21,282 bases of DNA from Betaproteobacteria bacterium (lineage in GTDB: Bacteria; Pseudomonadota; Gammaproteobacteria; Burkholderiales; Methylophilaceae): assembly GCA_009926035.1 (NCBI GenBank), contig RFPQ01000001.1, positions 1-21,282 on the forward strand. Reading direction: 5' to 3'. The notes below the pieces were generated by a model. The model ran no database searches and had not been told where the DNA came from. It saw nothing but the letters and a program-made list of their open reading frames with translations. Of this stretch, positions 1 to 7,376 are shown piece by piece (within the stretch, counting starts at the first letter, position 1; each line of letters starts with the position of its first letter). Both the position numbers and the translations under genes were made by a program.

Positions 1-194
1 CCTACCGCGCCTACAATTTCTAATTGGTCGCCGTCTTGAAGTGTGATATTTTGAAATTCAGATTTTGAAATAATCATGCCGTTTTTTTCGATCGCAATAC
101 GTTTGCCTAAGAGATTAAGTTGTTTGACTAAAGTCTCGACTGTCATAGAACTGTCATCAAAAGATTTTATATTACCGTTAATTTTTAGATTCAT
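1..194 (-). CDS. thiS: Sulfur carrier protein ThiS (3' end cut off by window edge)
   Basis: Reading the minus strand from the ATG at 194 gives 64 residues beginning MNLKINGN and ending ...LEIVGAVG plus two bases (GG) of a further codon. That matches the usual ThiS length of about 66 residues and its C-terminal Gly-Gly tail, which is adenylated and thiocarboxylated to donate sulfur for the thiazole ring of thiamine. The ubiquitin-like pattern is visible: an N-terminal strand with NG, a central TVETLVKQLNL helix, and the DGDQLEIV stretch before the tail. The last Gly codon and the stop lie outside the window. There is no strong ribosome-binding site and no TPP-riboswitch motif in the 108 bases upstream. 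The other thiazole genes may continue to the left. A MoaD-like carrier is the main alternative, but the sequence is closer to ThiS, and thiC elsewhere in the window fits. Confidence 0.85.
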   Translation of the reverse strand, partial: MNLKINGNIKSFDDSSMTVETLVKQLNLLGKRIAIEKNGMIISKSEFQNITLQDGDQLEIVGAV

Positions 195-302
195 GGATGT
201 GGCTTTATTCATCAAACATTGAATTTTTAAAAAGTTTTAGAGTCTATTTCTTACGGAACACAATTCCATAGAACTCAATATCATCCCAAAAGGAAAAGCT
301 AT

Positions 303-464
303 ATGCAAAATTATAATACAGATTCATTGAATACTTTGCCTAAGAACAAAGACAAGGCAGAGCATTTAACGCCATCGAATGAAAAAACGCAGCCTAAAGA
401 ATTAACGCAAGATGAAAAGCTTCACAGGAGACGCTGGCTGGAATCAATCTCAGATTGTGTTTAA
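303..464 (+). CDS. Small hypothetical protein, 53 aa
   Basis: An ATG at 303 is preceded by a purine-rich AAAGGAAAAG at good spacing and opens a 53-residue frame ending at TAA 464. The product is very polar: residues 1-40 are rich in Asn, Lys, Glu, Thr and Gln with no hydrophobic segment, followed by a basic-aromatic tail (HRRRWLESISDCV) that looks like a short amphipathic helix or docking peptide. It is divergent from thiS and convergent with the dienelactone-hydrolase gene. Both genes share the palindromic TTAA so that each stop codon lies inside the other. I do not recognise a family. The ribosome-binding site and the exact stop-codon interlock argue that it is real, but a chance ORF cannot be excluded. 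Confidence 0.5.
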   Translation: MQNYNTDSLNTLPKNKDKAEHLTPSNEKTQPKELTQDEKLHRRRWLESISDCV

Positions 465-1198
465 GCAAGTTTGCGCTGGAAAAGTTTTAACGCTAATTCG
501 TAACCTAAAAATGCTAACTCAGGATCGTAACGCTCGCCTTCATCACGCATAAAGGCGTGTTGACCATTAAATTCATGCCACGTAAATGCTAATTTAGCAT
601 CAAGCATTTTTTCATGAACAGTTTTTCGACCTACATCTGGAATATGGTTGTCCTGCTTACCCCAAATCATAAGAAGCTCACCCTTGATGTCTTTTAATCG
701 ATCCATCGAATGCTGATGAGGTTTATTTGGAATCACATTCGTATGTAAGTCTGTCGCATAGAAGCATGCTGTGGCTTCGATTTCTGGTTGCAGTGCCGCT
801 CTAAAAGCTAAGTGCCCACCGATACAAAATCCCATCGCACCGATGTGACCTGAAAACCATGGTTGCTTTTTGATCCATGCAACCATTGCTTGATTATCTG
901 TATCATAACTTTCGACATCTTTTGCTGACTTGTCCGCATTACCTTTATCACGCCCTGCGTCGTCATAAGCTAATACAGTACCGATCGGATTTAACTCATG
1001 AAATACTTCAGGCACCAAAACGGTGAATCCGTGACCGGCAATAATTTTAGCTGCGCGCTCAATAGGTCCTGTTTGCTGAAAAATTTCTGAGTAAAAAAGA
1101 ATTGCTGGCGTTTTTTTATGTGTCACGGGCTTATGCACATAAGTGCGCATAATGCCTGTGGGGGTATTTAAATCAACATATTCTGACTGAATTAACAT
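461..1198 (-). CDS. Dienelactone hydrolase family protein
   Basis: This is a 245-residue alpha/beta hydrolase of the dienelactone hydrolase (carboxymethylenebutenolidase-like) family, normally cytoplasmic. The nucleophile elbow is GFCIGG with Cys125. The acid is probably Asp183 in WGKQDNHIP, and the histidine is His214 in GQHAFMRDE. This Cys-Asp-His triad is the family hallmark, as opposed to the serine of ordinary esterases. The length is typical. The start is supported by AGGATGA seven bases upstream of the ATG. The true substrate is unknown: most family members outside chloroaromatic pathways have no assigned reaction, and nothing in this neighbourhood suggests aromatic degradation. The next gene upstream on the same strand (67-aa Cys protein) is 80 bases away, so co-transcription is possible. 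Confidence 0.88.
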   Translation of the reverse strand: MLIQSEYVDLNTPTGIMRTYVHKPVTHKKTPAILFYSEIFQQTGPIERAAKIIAGHGFTVLVPEVFHELNPIGTVLAYDDAGRDKGNADKSAKDVESYDTDNQAMVAWIKKQPWFSGHIGAMGFCIGGHLAFRAALQPEIEATACFYATDLHTNVIPNKPHQHSMDRLKDIKGELLMIWGKQDNHIPDVGRKTVHEKMLDAKLAFTWHEFNGQHAFMRDEGERYDPELAFLGYELALKLFQRKLA

Positions 1199-1278
1199 GC
1201 TTCATCCTAGTATATAAGGGGTTAATATAAGACGGGAACCCTTATTTTACTTGAATCGAAGCGAGTTTAAAGTGAAAT

Positions 1279-1482
1279 TTAGTATTCTGAACTACGACCT
1301 GTGGAGTAATTTAAAGGCGCATCATTTTGCCATTCACCACAATCGATACATTGATGATCTTCCATAGTCGGACAATACTGCAGATGCTTGGCTTTGCATT
1401 TAAAACAAGCCATATCTTTATGATGACGGTCATGAATTTCTGAAGATACTTTGGTGCTACCTAAACCATATTTATTATCCAT
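1279..1482 (-). CDS. Small five-cysteine putative metal-binding protein, 67 aa
   Basis: The 67-residue product has a CxxC (Cys26, Cys29), a lone Cys37, then a second CxxC (Cys45, Cys48), with His20, His21, His33 and His43 nearby. The paired CxxC knuckles look like a zinc ribbon, although the fifth cysteine could instead indicate iron binding or a redox role. There is no signal peptide or membrane segment, so it should be cytoplasmic. The start is supported by AAGGGAG at seven bases from the ATG. It lies between the lipoprotein gene and the dienelactone-hydrolase gene on the same strand. I do not recognise a named family. A DNA- or protein-binding accessory role is possible but is inference. 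Confidence 0.7.
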   Translation of the reverse strand: MDNKYGLGSTKVSSEIHDRHHKDMACFKCKAKHLQYCPTMEDHQCIDCGEWQNDAPLNYSTGRSSEY

Positions 1483-1526
1483 AAGACTCTCCCTTAAAAA
1501 ATCAAATGGGTTGAAACTTTAATGTA

Positions 1527-1546
1527 CGCTTCGTTTTTATGAAGCG
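1527..1546 (-). terminator. Weak hairpin downstream of the lipoprotein gene
   Basis: CGCTTC (1527-1532) and GAAGCG (1541-1546) form a 6-bp stem with an 8-base A/T loop, just past the stop codon of the minus-strand lipoprotein gene. No clear U-run follows on the minus strand, so this is at best a weak or factor-assisted terminator, or a stabilising 3' stem. Confidence 0.3.
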
Positions 1547-1553
1547 CAAGACT

Positions 1554-1925
1554 CTATTTTAATTTTTGTATACTACATTTTTGATAAGTGAAAACGTCAC
1601 CCTCTTTAATATAAGTTTCTGGGTCATTAATTTCTAATGTAGTAATCTCATTGTTATAAGTATTTTTTAAACCCTCAACTTGTTTTAAACCAAATTCACG
1701 ATTCGGCAAAATAAGCCAGATCTCTTTGCCACCCTCAAGGGTCTTTACATAAAACTTTTTATTTTTTTCACATTGATATAAAAAAGCATCTTTAGGGGCA
1801 GTCGATAGTTCACGATAATCGCCATTGAGCATTGGTATACTGACATCAGGAATTTTTATGCTGCCACAGCTTGAAATAAAAAATGGCATACTTAACCATA
1901 GCAATGGTTTAAAACTTTGTTTCAT
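1554..1925 (-). CDS. Small lipoprotein, possibly MliC/PliC-type lysozyme inhibitor
   Basis: This 123-residue protein has a lipoprotein signal: a basic start, a hydrophobic stretch at 7-17 and the lipobox ISSC with the lipidated Cys at position 20, followed by Gly. It is probably anchored in an envelope membrane facing the periplasm. The mature part has two further cysteines, Cys52 (FLYQCE) and Cys117 (TYQKCS), that could form one disulfide. The layout Y-x-C, a central L..TY segment, then a TYIKEGD segment before the final Cys resembles membrane-bound C-type lysozyme inhibitors (MliC domain), but the match is by eye and weak. The ATG overlaps the stop of the upstream protease gene by four bases, so the two are very probably translated together. 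The alternative call is an uncharacterised lipoprotein. Confidence 0.6.
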   Translation of the reverse strand: MKQSFKPLLWLSMPFFISSCGSIKIPDVSIPMLNGDYRELSTAPKDAFLYQCEKNKKFYVKTLEGGKEIWLILPNREFGLKQVEGLKNTYNNEITTLEINDPETYIKEGDVFTYQKCSIQKLK

Positions 1926-2908
1926 TGAGCTTCTTTCAATAAGGATTCGTCTAATTGACTTAATAAGGTTTCAATAGCCTGAACTTGATTTGTATCATGA
2001 TCCATTTTTGCTAACTTTAACAAATAAAGCTGCGCTTGTGCATGTCGCGGATTTTTTTTAACGACGTCACTTAATACTTTTTTAGCTAATTCATAATCTT
2101 TTAATTCGAAACGTGCAATCGCATCAGTAAAAAGTGCCTCGGTCGATTGTGGCTCATTTTTAAGCCACAGTGCTGCGATTTCTTTTAAACGATCCCACTT
2201 AGCTTCGCGGGCTGCATCATAGGCTTGCATAAAATAAGGTCGTTTTTCAAAAGGCGCATCCCAAAATGGCAATTCAGTTTGAGCAGTCAGCTGAATATCT
2301 TTTCCATGTCTTAATAAATGTTTGATCCACTCGACAGGAATGCTGTAGTAATAGGCGTAACGTCCAGGACTTTTAAAAGTAGTGAGTCCTATGAGGCGAC
2401 CCTCGTCATCAAAAAGTCCTCCGCCCGATGCACCCATTGCAAAGCCTGCTGACGACTGAATAATATTTTCATTATCTAATGTATATAAAGCTTTGATTTG
2501 TCCAAAAGAAATAATAGGTTTAACAGCATTACCGCCAAAACTTTTAGAGAAGACCGATTGTTCATACGTGAGTTTTTTTGTGTCTCCTAAAATAATAGGT
2601 TTCACATCTAAAAATTTAAATTGAAGAATACATAAGTCATGTCGCCAGTCTGCTTTCATGCTCGTCGGTGAAAATGCTTCACCTAATTTACCAATTTGAA
2701 CACCCTGTGCATTGGCTATGACGTGACAATTGGTCGCGACCTGACTATCAGCAACCACAATACCGGACCCGACCCCATGATTACCTTTTGCATCAATGAC
2801 ATGAACCTTCACGACTGAGGGTGAAACTAAAAAAGTCACCTCATCCGAAGGAGTTGCAAAAACAATCTGGGAAAATAAAATGAAAATAAAAGTGAGTGAT
2901 CTAAACAT
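1922..2908 (-). CDS. Exported trypsin-like serine protease with C-terminal helical repeats
   Basis: The 328-residue product starts with a signal peptide (hydrophobic residues 4-18, cleavage probably after FATP or nearby). The protease domain spans roughly 25-200, with the complete triad His62 (TNCHVI), Asp91 (RHDLCIL) and Ser161 (GASGGGLF). No PDZ domain follows. Instead residues about 225-310 are helical with TPR-like spacing (AKWDRLKEIAALWLKNEP, then FELKDYELAKKVLSDV, then NPRHAQAQLYLLKLA), suggesting a protein-binding module. This is a trypsin-like rather than full DegP architecture, and it probably acts in the periplasm. The gene overlaps the downstream lipoprotein gene by four bases. It lies 73 bases below nrdJb, separated by a strong hairpin. 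The in vivo substrate is unknown. Confidence 0.85.
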   Translation of the reverse strand: MFRSLTFIFILFSQIVFATPSDEVTFLVSPSVVKVHVIDAKGNHGVGSGIVVADSQVATNCHVIANAQGVQIGKLGEAFSPTSMKADWRHDLCILQFKFLDVKPIILGDTKKLTYEQSVFSKSFGGNAVKPIISFGQIKALYTLDNENIIQSSAGFAMGASGGGLFDDEGRLIGLTTFKSPGRYAYYYSIPVEWIKHLLRHGKDIQLTAQTELPFWDAPFEKRPYFMQAYDAAREAKWDRLKEIAALWLKNEPQSTEALFTDAIARFELKDYELAKKVLSDVVKKNPRHAQAQLYLLKLAKMDHDTNQVQAIETLLSQLDESLLKEAQ

Positions 2909-2943
2909 GACTGATTGGGCCTTGAATGAATGTCATGGATAGA

Positions 2944-2970
2944 TAAGGAACTAAGAGGCTTAGTTCCTTA
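2944..2970 (-). terminator. Perfect 12-bp hairpin after nrdJb
   Basis: TAAGGAACTAAG (2944-2955) and CTTAGTTCCTTA (2959-2970) are exact complements around a 3-base loop. The hairpin sits 11 bases past the nrdJb stop and about 35 bases before the protease start, where a terminator is expected. On the minus strand it is followed by TCTATCC rather than a U-run, so it is an atypical intrinsic terminator or a 3'-end stabilising stem. Confidence 0.55.
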
Positions 2971-2981
2971 AAAATAAATTT

Positions 2982-3662
2982 TTAGCCACATTTACTATCG
3001 CCACAACTTAAGCATGTCAAGCATCCGTCCATCATGATGACTGCTTTGGTTTGGCATTTGCTACAGAGTTGTGAGCCTTTTGGATATCCTGTGCTATCCA
3101 TTTCTTCAGCATGTTTTTCCATGTATTCAGCACGTTTTTCTTCCATCAATTTTTTTTGATGTTCATCAGGTAATGCTTTTTTAAGCATGCCGATATCAAT
3201 TAAATGTTGCTCAACGACTTCACCGATTTCAGCCACTAAACTTGGCACATACTTGCCGCCTTTTTTAAAGTAGCCACCGTTGGGATCAAACACGCTGTGA
3301 AGTTCTTCTACTAAGAATGTCACATCACCACCTTTTCTGAATACCGCAGACATAACGCGTGTCAAACCCACGATCCATTGGAAGTGATCCATGTTTTTTG
3401 AATTAATAAAAATTTCAAATGGGCGACGATGCTCTTGAGGTGTGCCTTCATTCATGATGATGTCATTGATCGTGATATAGAGTGCATGCTCAGTCACAGG
3501 CGTTTTTACTTTATAAGTAGAGCCTGTAATTTTTTCAGGGCGGCCTAAAGGCTCGCCTAATTGCACGACGTTTTGATTTTCTTTTTGAGCTAAAGCATTC
3601 GCTTTATCTTCTTCAGAAACAACGTTGTAACCTACAATCTTTTTTTCAATTTTAATTGCCAT
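2982..3662 (-). CDS. nrdJb: Class II ribonucleotide reductase small partner NrdJb
   Basis: This 226-residue protein corresponds to the C-terminal part of B12-dependent ribonucleotide reductase when that enzyme is encoded as two polypeptides, as in Pseudomonas aeruginosa NrdJa/NrdJb. The C-terminus shows two zinc-ribbon knuckles (Cys200/Cys203 and Cys214/Cys217), then a terminal CGDSKCG carrying Cys220 and Cys225, the expected redox-shuttle pair that re-reduces the active-site disulfide of NrdJa. The middle (about 60-125) holds the ITINDIIMNEG and MSAVFRKGGDV segments typical of this protein. The start is supported by AAAGGAAAATA before the ATG. The gene follows nrdJa by 22 bases in the same operon. 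Confidence 0.9.
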   Translation of the reverse strand: MAIKIEKKIVGYNVVSEEDKANALAQKENQNVVQLGEPLGRPEKITGSTYKVKTPVTEHALYITINDIIMNEGTPQEHRRPFEIFINSKNMDHFQWIVGLTRVMSAVFRKGGDVTFLVEELHSVFDPNGGYFKKGGKYVPSLVAEIGEVVEQHLIDIGMLKKALPDEHQKKLMEEKRAEYMEKHAEEMDSTGYPKGSQLCSKCQTKAVIMMDGCLTCLSCGDSKCG

Positions 3663-3684
3663 TATTTTCCTTTAATGTCTTCTA

Positions 3685-5847
3685 TTAGAACTTACCGTAA
3701 TAACCTTCTTTGAGTGCGTCATAAAGATTAGCTGCTGAATGGGTCTCACCATCATATTCAATTTCTTCGTTACCCTTCACTTCAACTTGAGAACCATCAT
3801 CTAAAGTAAATTTATATGTCGTGTTCTCTAAATCTTTTTCTGTCACCAACACGCCTTGGAAAGCCTCTGGGTTAAATCTAAATGTCGTACAACCTTTAAG
3901 GCCTTTATCGTATGCGTACAAATAAATATTTTTAAAGTCTTCGTAATCGTAATCGGTTGGCACATTAATCGTTTTAGAAATCGAACTATCAATCCACTTT
4001 TGTGAAGCGGCTTGAATATCTACGTGTGCTTTCGCTTGAATCGTTGAAGAATCTAAAAAGTAATCTGGTAATTTTTCGTCTTCGTTTTCTGAAAATGGCA
4101 TCGCTTTTGAATTAATTAATTCGCGATACGCTAATAGTTCGTATGAATACACATCTACTTTTTCTTTTGATTTCTTACCTTCACGAATCACGTTGCGGCT
4201 ATAGTGATGTGCAAAAGAAGGTTCAATACCGTTGCTTGCATTATTTGCGAGTGACAATGAAATTGTGCCTGTCGGTGCAATTGAACTATGGTGTGTGAAA
4301 CGCACACCTTTTTTAGCAATCTTGTTGCGTAAGCCTTCAGGAAATTGCTGCATGTAGCGACTATATTTACCAAGCAATACTTTACCTTTGACTTTAGCAC
4401 CTACTTTAATGCCGTCGGCTGCCATCTCAGGACGTTTTGCTAACATATCAGCAGTCACCACGAACTCTTCTTCCATAATCGGTGCTGCACCTTTTTCATC
4501 CGCTAAATCAATACCTGTTTCCCAACCCACCTCGGCCAAAATGCGACTCACTTCTTCAGTGAATTTAAGTGAGTCTTCATCACCGTATTTCATCTTAAGC
4601 ATCGTGAGTGATGAACCTAAACCTAAATAGCCCATGCCGTGACGACGCTTACGCATAATTTCTTTACGTTGCTCTTCTAAAGGTAAACCATTAATTTCGA
4701 CCACGTTATCTAACATACGTGTAAAGATCGCGATCACTTCTTTATATTCAGCCCAATCGAAAAACGCTTCGTCAGTGAAAGGTTTCTTCACAAATTTGGT
4801 TAAGTTGACAGAACCTAATAAACAAGCACCGTAAGGTGGAAGTGGTTGCTCGCCACATGGATTGGTTGCACGAATGTTTTCGCAGAACCAGTTATTATTC
4901 ATTTCATTCACGCGATCGATCAAAATAAAACCAGGCTCAGCAAAATCATAAGTCGATGACATGATGATGTCCCATAAACGTCTTGCTTTAATGGTTTTGT
5001 AAACACGGCAGGCGACTTTACCTGCATCAATACCTTCAGTTTTAGTGAGATATTTACCTTTCACAGGCCACTCTCTCCAAACCACTTGGCTTTCATCGTT
5101 CACATTTAAACCATCGACGATAGATTCTTTTTCAGTGACAGGGAATGCCACTTTCCAATCACTGTCGGCTTTAACCGCTTCCATAAATTCTTTGGTGATT
5201 AGGCATGAAAGGTTAAATTGACGGAGTCGACCATTTTCACGTTTCGCTTTAATAAAGTCAGTGACATCCGGATGGGCAATATCAAAAGTCGCCATTTGTG
5301 CGCCACGACGACCGCCCGCAGATGATACGGTGAAACACATCTTGTCGTAGATATCCATAAATGAAAGTGGGCCACTTGTGTAAGCACCTGCACCTGCCAC
5401 AAAAGCACCTTTTGGTCTTAAGGTCGAGAATTCATAACCAATGCCGCAACCTGCTTTTAAGGTTAAGCCTGCTTCATGCACTTTATCTAAAATGCCAGAC
5501 ATACTGTCTTCAACGATGCCTGATACTGTGCAGTTAATTGTAGAAGTGGCAGGTTTATGTTCTAGGGCACCTGCATTAGAAGTAATACGACCCGCTGGAA
5601 TAGCACCGCGTCTTAATGCCCAAAGGAATTTTTCATACCACTCTTCTCTTTTAGCTGGAATTTCAACATCCGCCAAAGCTCTTGCGACACGGATAAAAGA
5701 ATCATCGATATCTTTATCAACGTGCTCGCCTTGTTTTGACTTCAAACGATACTTTTTGTCCCAAATATCGAGTGAAACATCTTGAATCGGTATTTCGTGG
5801 TCTTGATGGTCACTTAATGTGGACTTTGGACGAACAGCTTTGAGCAT
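3685..5847 (-). CDS. nrdJa: Adenosylcobalamin-dependent (class II) ribonucleotide reductase catalytic subunit NrdJa
   Basis: This 720-residue enzyme makes deoxyribonucleotides from ribonucleotides in the cytoplasm, using adenosylcobalamin to form a thiyl radical. The catalytic loop is NPCGE with Asn329, Cys331 (thiyl) and Glu333. The substrate-reducing cysteine pair is probably Cys106 (TINCTVSG) and Cys342 (YGACLLGSVNL). The phosphate-binding PTGTIS motif and the RRGAQMATFDIAHPD and RHGMGYLGLG segments are also present. Its C-terminus lacks the Zn-ribbon/redox tail, which is supplied by nrdJb downstream. The ATG has AGGGGAAA eight bases upstream. The operon has its own promoter and a palindrome over the predicted start site. 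No cobalamin-riboswitch motif was seen between 5848 and 6110. The enzyme works with or without oxygen but needs B12. Confidence 0.95.
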   Translation of the reverse strand: MLKAVRPKSTLSDHQDHEIPIQDVSLDIWDKKYRLKSKQGEHVDKDIDDSFIRVARALADVEIPAKREEWYEKFLWALRRGAIPAGRITSNAGALEHKPATSTINCTVSGIVEDSMSGILDKVHEAGLTLKAGCGIGYEFSTLRPKGAFVAGAGAYTSGPLSFMDIYDKMCFTVSSAGGRRGAQMATFDIAHPDVTDFIKAKRENGRLRQFNLSCLITKEFMEAVKADSDWKVAFPVTEKESIVDGLNVNDESQVVWREWPVKGKYLTKTEGIDAGKVACRVYKTIKARRLWDIIMSSTYDFAEPGFILIDRVNEMNNNWFCENIRATNPCGEQPLPPYGACLLGSVNLTKFVKKPFTDEAFFDWAEYKEVIAIFTRMLDNVVEINGLPLEEQRKEIMRKRRHGMGYLGLGSSLTMLKMKYGDEDSLKFTEEVSRILAEVGWETGIDLADEKGAAPIMEEEFVVTADMLAKRPEMAADGIKVGAKVKGKVLLGKYSRYMQQFPEGLRNKIAKKGVRFTHHSSIAPTGTISLSLANNASNGIEPSFAHHYSRNVIREGKKSKEKVDVYSYELLAYRELINSKAMPFSENEDEKLPDYFLDSSTIQAKAHVDIQAASQKWIDSSISKTINVPTDYDYEDFKNIYLYAYDKGLKGCTTFRFNPEAFQGVLVTEKDLENTTYKFTLDDGSQVEVKGNEEIEYDGETHSAANLYDALKEGYYGKF

Positions 5848-5916
5848 GAATTTCCCCTGAATTATTCTTTTTTATATGTTTTATTACTAAATTGGCTGCA
5901 AGATGGTATTTTGCCT

Positions 5917-5939
5917 AAAACCACAAGTATAGTGGTTTT
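5917..5939. promoter_or_regulatory. Inverted repeat over the nrdJa transcription start: candidate operator
   Basis: AAAACCAC (5917-5924) and GTGGTTTT (5932-5939) form perfect 8-bp arms around 7 bases. The repeat begins about where transcription from the -10 box at 5946-5951 should start, the classic place for a repressor site. On the minus strand the core CCACTATACTTGTGG resembles the 16-bp NrdR box of ribonucleotide reductase genes but is one base short in the middle. No convincing second box was seen. Confidence 0.5.
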
Positions 5940-5945
5940 GTGAAC

Positions 5946-5974
5946 ATATTATCCATGGTCTAGTAGTCCGTCAA
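5946..5974 (-). promoter_or_regulatory. Sigma70-like promoter of nrdJa-nrdJb
   Basis: On the minus strand TTGACG (5969-5974) and TAATAT (5946-5951) are separated by exactly 17 bases, close to the consensus for a vegetative promoter. The expected start site is near 5939-5940, giving a leader of about 90 bases before the nrdJa ATG. Confidence 0.6.
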
Positions 5975-6110
5975 TTGAAATATATGCACAAATTTAGAGC
6001 AAAAGTTAACCCCTATTTTCCGAGATTAATTTTTAAAACTTAAGCAAGACCTTTCATGAAAAATAAATTAAACACAAGTTCATCAAGATGGTTTATGCGA
6101 AAATATCCTT

Positions 6111-7376
6111 ATGATTCGCTTTTTCTATAGTCTTTTAGTCTACTTTCTTCTCCCTTTCACCGTAATTAAGCTGATTTATCGAGGGTTTAAGCAACCTGAC
6201 TACTTAAAACATTGGAGTGAGCGTTATGGTTTTTATGATGCTTCTACAAGAAAAATCTGGGAGAAACGAAAAACACTCTGGATTCATGCTGTTTCTGTAG
6301 GTGAAACCAAAGCTGCGATTCCATTCATCAAACTTTTTTTAAAAAAATATCCGCATCATCATTTGCTCATAACACATGGCACGCCGACAGGGCGTGCAAC
6401 ATCAATCGACATTAAAAATGTTCGTATCAACCGTATCTACCTTCCTTTCGATACGGTTGATGCTACTCAAAGATTTTTAAATACATTCAAACCTGAATTA
6501 GGCCTCTTACTTGAAACAGAACTTTGGTTTAATTTGATTCATCAAGCACACCAAAAATCGATTCCACTTTATTTAGTGAATGCACGCTTATCTGAAAAAT
6601 CATTTCAACTTTATAAAAAGATTTCACTTCTTATCAAAACCTCTTTGCAAGAATTAAAAGGTGTATTAGCGCAAACAATCATTGACGCAAAGCGCTTTGA
6701 ATCCCTTGGTGCAGCTAATGTTGAAGTGATGGGTAATTTAAAATTTGATGTTAAACCCCCTCGTGATACCAAATCAAAAAGTGTCACGCTTAAAAAACAT
6801 TTACACTTAAAAAATCAATCAGTACTTTTGATTGCTAGTTCAAGACAAGATGAAGAAGAAGTGATTTTACAAAGTTTATTAAAACTTCAAATTAAAAATC
6901 TCGTCACGATTTTTGTACCGCGTCATCCACAACGATTTCAAGAAGTTGAATTGTTATTAAAAAAATATCATGTTCCTTTTATCAAACGAAGTGATAAAAA
7001 AATAATAGCTAAACCTTATCAATTTATTTTAGGTGACTCCATGGGTGAGATGTATAGCTATTACAGTTTAGCTAATATCGCACTGATGGGTGGCACGATA
7101 CTCCCTTATGGTGGGCAGAATCTTATTGAATCGATGGCGATGAAAGTACCTGTGATTTTAGGTCCTCACACTTATAATTTTCATGATGTATCTGATGAAG
7201 CAATTCGATTAGGTGCAGGAATTAGAATTCAAACACTCGATGAATTAGAAAAAGTATTACCTCGCATGCTCAAATCATCTTCTCAATTAAAAATGAAAAA
7301 ATCTTGTAACGACATGGTAATTTCACACCAAGGTGCGACATTAAAGATCTTAAATAAAATTAAATCTAGGATTTGA
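6111..7376 (+). CDS. waaA: 3-deoxy-D-manno-octulosonic acid (Kdo) transferase
   Basis: This 421-residue family GT30 glycosyltransferase moves Kdo from CMP-Kdo to lipid IVA at the cytoplasmic face of the inner membrane, an early step in lipopolysaccharide core assembly. A single N-terminal membrane anchor is visible (residues 4-22). The HAVSVGE motif carries the proposed catalytic Glu65. The N-domain LLETELWFNL and the C-domain sugar-nucleotide site (MGGTILPYGGQNLIE, then VPVILGP) are typical, as is the length. The ATG at 6111 gives the normal N-terminus, but no good ribosome-binding site precedes it. The gene is divergent from nrdJa, and its last 11 bases overlap the convergent isochorismatase-family gene. 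It shows that the host is a lipopolysaccharide-bearing Gram-negative. Confidence 0.95.
   Translation: MIRFFYSLLVYFLLPFTVIKLIYRGFKQPDYLKHWSERYGFYDASTRKIWEKRKTLWIHAVSVGETKAAIPFIKLFLKKYPHHHLLITHGTPTGRATSIDIKNVRINRIYLPFDTVDATQRFLNTFKPELGLLLETELWFNLIHQAHQKSIPLYLVNARLSEKSFQLYKKISLLIKTSLQELKGVLAQTIIDAKRFESLGAANVEVMGNLKFDVKPPRDTKSKSVTLKKHLHLKNQSVLLIASSRQDEEEVILQSLLKLQIKNLVTIFVPRHPQRFQEVELLLKKYHVPFIKRSDKKIIAKPYQFILGDSMGEMYSYYSLANIALMGGTILPYGGQNLIESMAMKVPVILGPHTYNFHDVSDEAIRLGAGIRIQTLDELEKVLPRMLKSSSQLKMKKSCNDMVISHQGATLKILNKIKSRI

Noticed and set aside
195..302. TPP riboswitch or clear promoter upstream of thiS
   Set aside because: None of the TPP aptamer blocks is present, and hexamer matches on either strand are too poor to report.
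1205..1245. Imperfect inverted repeat around AAGGGGTT and AACCCTT upstream of the dienelactone-hydrolase gene
   Set aside because: It needs a bulge and has a 13-base loop with no U-run; too weak to call a terminator or operator.
5199..5785. Open frames on both strands inside nrdJa, and similar ones inside thiC, macB and tolC
   Set aside because: They are out-of-frame shadows of clearly conserved genes, with no ribosome-binding sites or recognisable domains.
5848..6110. Cobalamin riboswitch upstream of nrdJa
   Set aside because: I looked for the conserved B12-box blocks on the minus strand and saw none; only the promoter and inverted repeat are supported.
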